Assembly (NCBI RefSeq): GCF_900143185.1
Contig: NZ_FSRQ01000002.1
Coordinates: 806,001 to 870,000 of the forward strand
Length of the DNA: 64,000 nucleotides
Source: Chryseobacterium scophthalmum
GTDB taxonomy: Bacteria; Bacteroidota; Bacteroidia; Flavobacteriales; Weeksellaceae
Direction: 5' to 3'
The position numbers were made by a program, and so were the translations under genes. Below the pieces are notes generated by a model. The model was not told the origin of the DNA. It worked only from the letters and a program-made list of their open reading frames with translations, and did no database searches. Position 1 is the first letter of the stretch. Each line of letters starts with the position of its first letter. This document shows positions 63,474 to 64,000 of the stretch, piece by piece.

Positions 63474-64000
63474 TTGAAAAGAAACGTTGAACTTGTTATC
63501 ATTTCGGATGTACATTTGGGAACTTACGGATGTAAGGCCAAAGAACTTCTACGGTATCTAAATTCTATTCAACCGAAAACGTTAGTTTTAAATGGTGATA
63601 TCATTGATATTTGGCAGTTTAAAAAGTCTTACTTTCCTAAGCCTCATTTGAAAGTGATCAAAAAGATCATTTCATTCGCTACAAAAAATACAGATGTCTA
63701 TTATATTACCGGTAATCATGATGAAATGTTCAGAAAGTTTACCGATTTCGAATTGGGCAAACTCAAAGTTTGCAACAAACTCTGCTTGGAAATTAATGAT
63801 AAAAAAACATGGATCTTTCATGGCGATGTTTTTGATGCATCAGTACAACATTCAAAATGGATTGCCAAGCTTGGCGGAAAAGGTTATGATCTTTTAATTG
63901 TCATTAATAATGTTGTGAATTGGTTTTTAGAAAAAATGGGTAGAGAAAAATATTCATTTTCAAAAAAAATCAAGAACAATGTAAAAAAGGCGGTAAAGTA
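63474..64000 (+). CDS. UDP-2,3-diacylglucosamine diphosphatase-like phosphoesterase, 5' part
   Basis: The gene runs off the end of the window; 175 codons are visible. The calcineurin-type metallophosphoesterase motifs are all present: SDVHLG, NGDIIDIW, TGNHDE and FHGDVFD, in the spacing of LpxH-like enzymes, which cleave UDP-2,3-diacylglucosamine in lipid A synthesis. No in-frame ATG or GTG precedes these motifs. The natural start is TTG at 63474, giving MKRNVELVIISDVHLG. LpxH itself or a related family member are both possible. Confidence 0.82.
   Translation, partial: MKRNVELVIISDVHLGTYGCKAKELLRYLNSIQPKTLVLNGDIIDIWQFKKSYFPKPHLKVIKKIISFATKNTDVYYITGNHDEMFRKFTDFELGKLKVCNKLCLEINDKKTWIFHGDVFDASVQHSKWIAKLGGKGYDLLIVINNVVNWFLEKMGREKYSFSKKIKNNVKKAVK

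Noticed and set aside
63694..63897. A 67-codon plus-strand open frame near the right end.
   Set aside because: It is out of frame with the metallophosphoesterase motifs that run through the same DNA and lacks any recognisable feature.

Overview
The window looks like a chromosomal segment of a low-GC member of the Bacteroidota, most probably a Chryseobacterium-like flavobacterium (family Weeksellaceae). The grounds are the -33/-7 promoter type (TTG plus TAnnTTTG), starts in A-rich contexts rather than behind strong Shine-Dalgarno sequences, two GLPGLI-family proteins, TonB-dependent receptors, an OmpA protein with thrombospondin type-3 repeats, a CtlX hydrolase, and ribosomal proteins L17 and S12 with long C-terminal tails. 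The genus is an inference. No rRNA, tRNA, CRISPR array, complete insertion sequence or prophage was seen.

Layout. 1-2576 (minus): a partial DUF5995-like gene, a YciI-type lipoprotein, pncB and dps. 2701-4104: a membrane protein of glycosyltransferase-C type. 4225-7735: the str operon rpsL-rpsG-fusA-rpsJ with promoter and terminator. 7825-16928: a block of envelope genes (two GLPGLI proteins, a siderophore receptor, an iron-permease-family protein, and a three-gene minus-strand operon of unknown function) that separates rpsJ from the rest of the ribosomal cluster. 17031-31036: the S10-spc-alpha superoperon from rplC to rplQ, with a structured leader and several internal hairpins. 31041-36571: the least familiar part, a two-component system whose regulator and kinase genes are separated by a lipoprotein and a membrane protein, followed by a three-gene cassette of unknown function preceded by a similar inverted repeat. 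36766-39434: eno and gltA. 39899-52696: an AraC-type regulator, two large outer-membrane receptors, two guanidino-modifying enzymes (one CtlX), a GH43-like glycosidase, an esterase and a large lipoprotein. 52751-55879 (minus): DUF3817, nadD, a four-helix-bundle (S23-type) gene between inverted repeats, and recJ. 56095-58557: a ferritin-like pair and an M48 protease. 58634-64000: an asymmetric ABC-F ATPase, smpB, an OmpA porin, a YebC-family gene and the start of an LpxH-like phosphoesterase.

How it fits together. The translation apparatus (31 ribosomal proteins, EF-G, IF-1, SecY, RpoA, SmpB, ABC-F) dominates. A second theme is iron and the envelope: Dps, a siderophore receptor behind a perfect 12-bp palindrome, an iron-permease-family protein and ferritin-like proteins. 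NAD synthesis is represented by pncB and nadD. The observations I rate highest are the ABC-F protein with one intact and one doubly degenerate ATP site, the regulated cassette at 31.6-36.6 kb, the four-helix-bundle unit between inverted repeats, and the untranslated elements inside the ribosomal operons (rplC leader, duplicated rpmJ initiation region, hairpins before rpsH and rpmJ).
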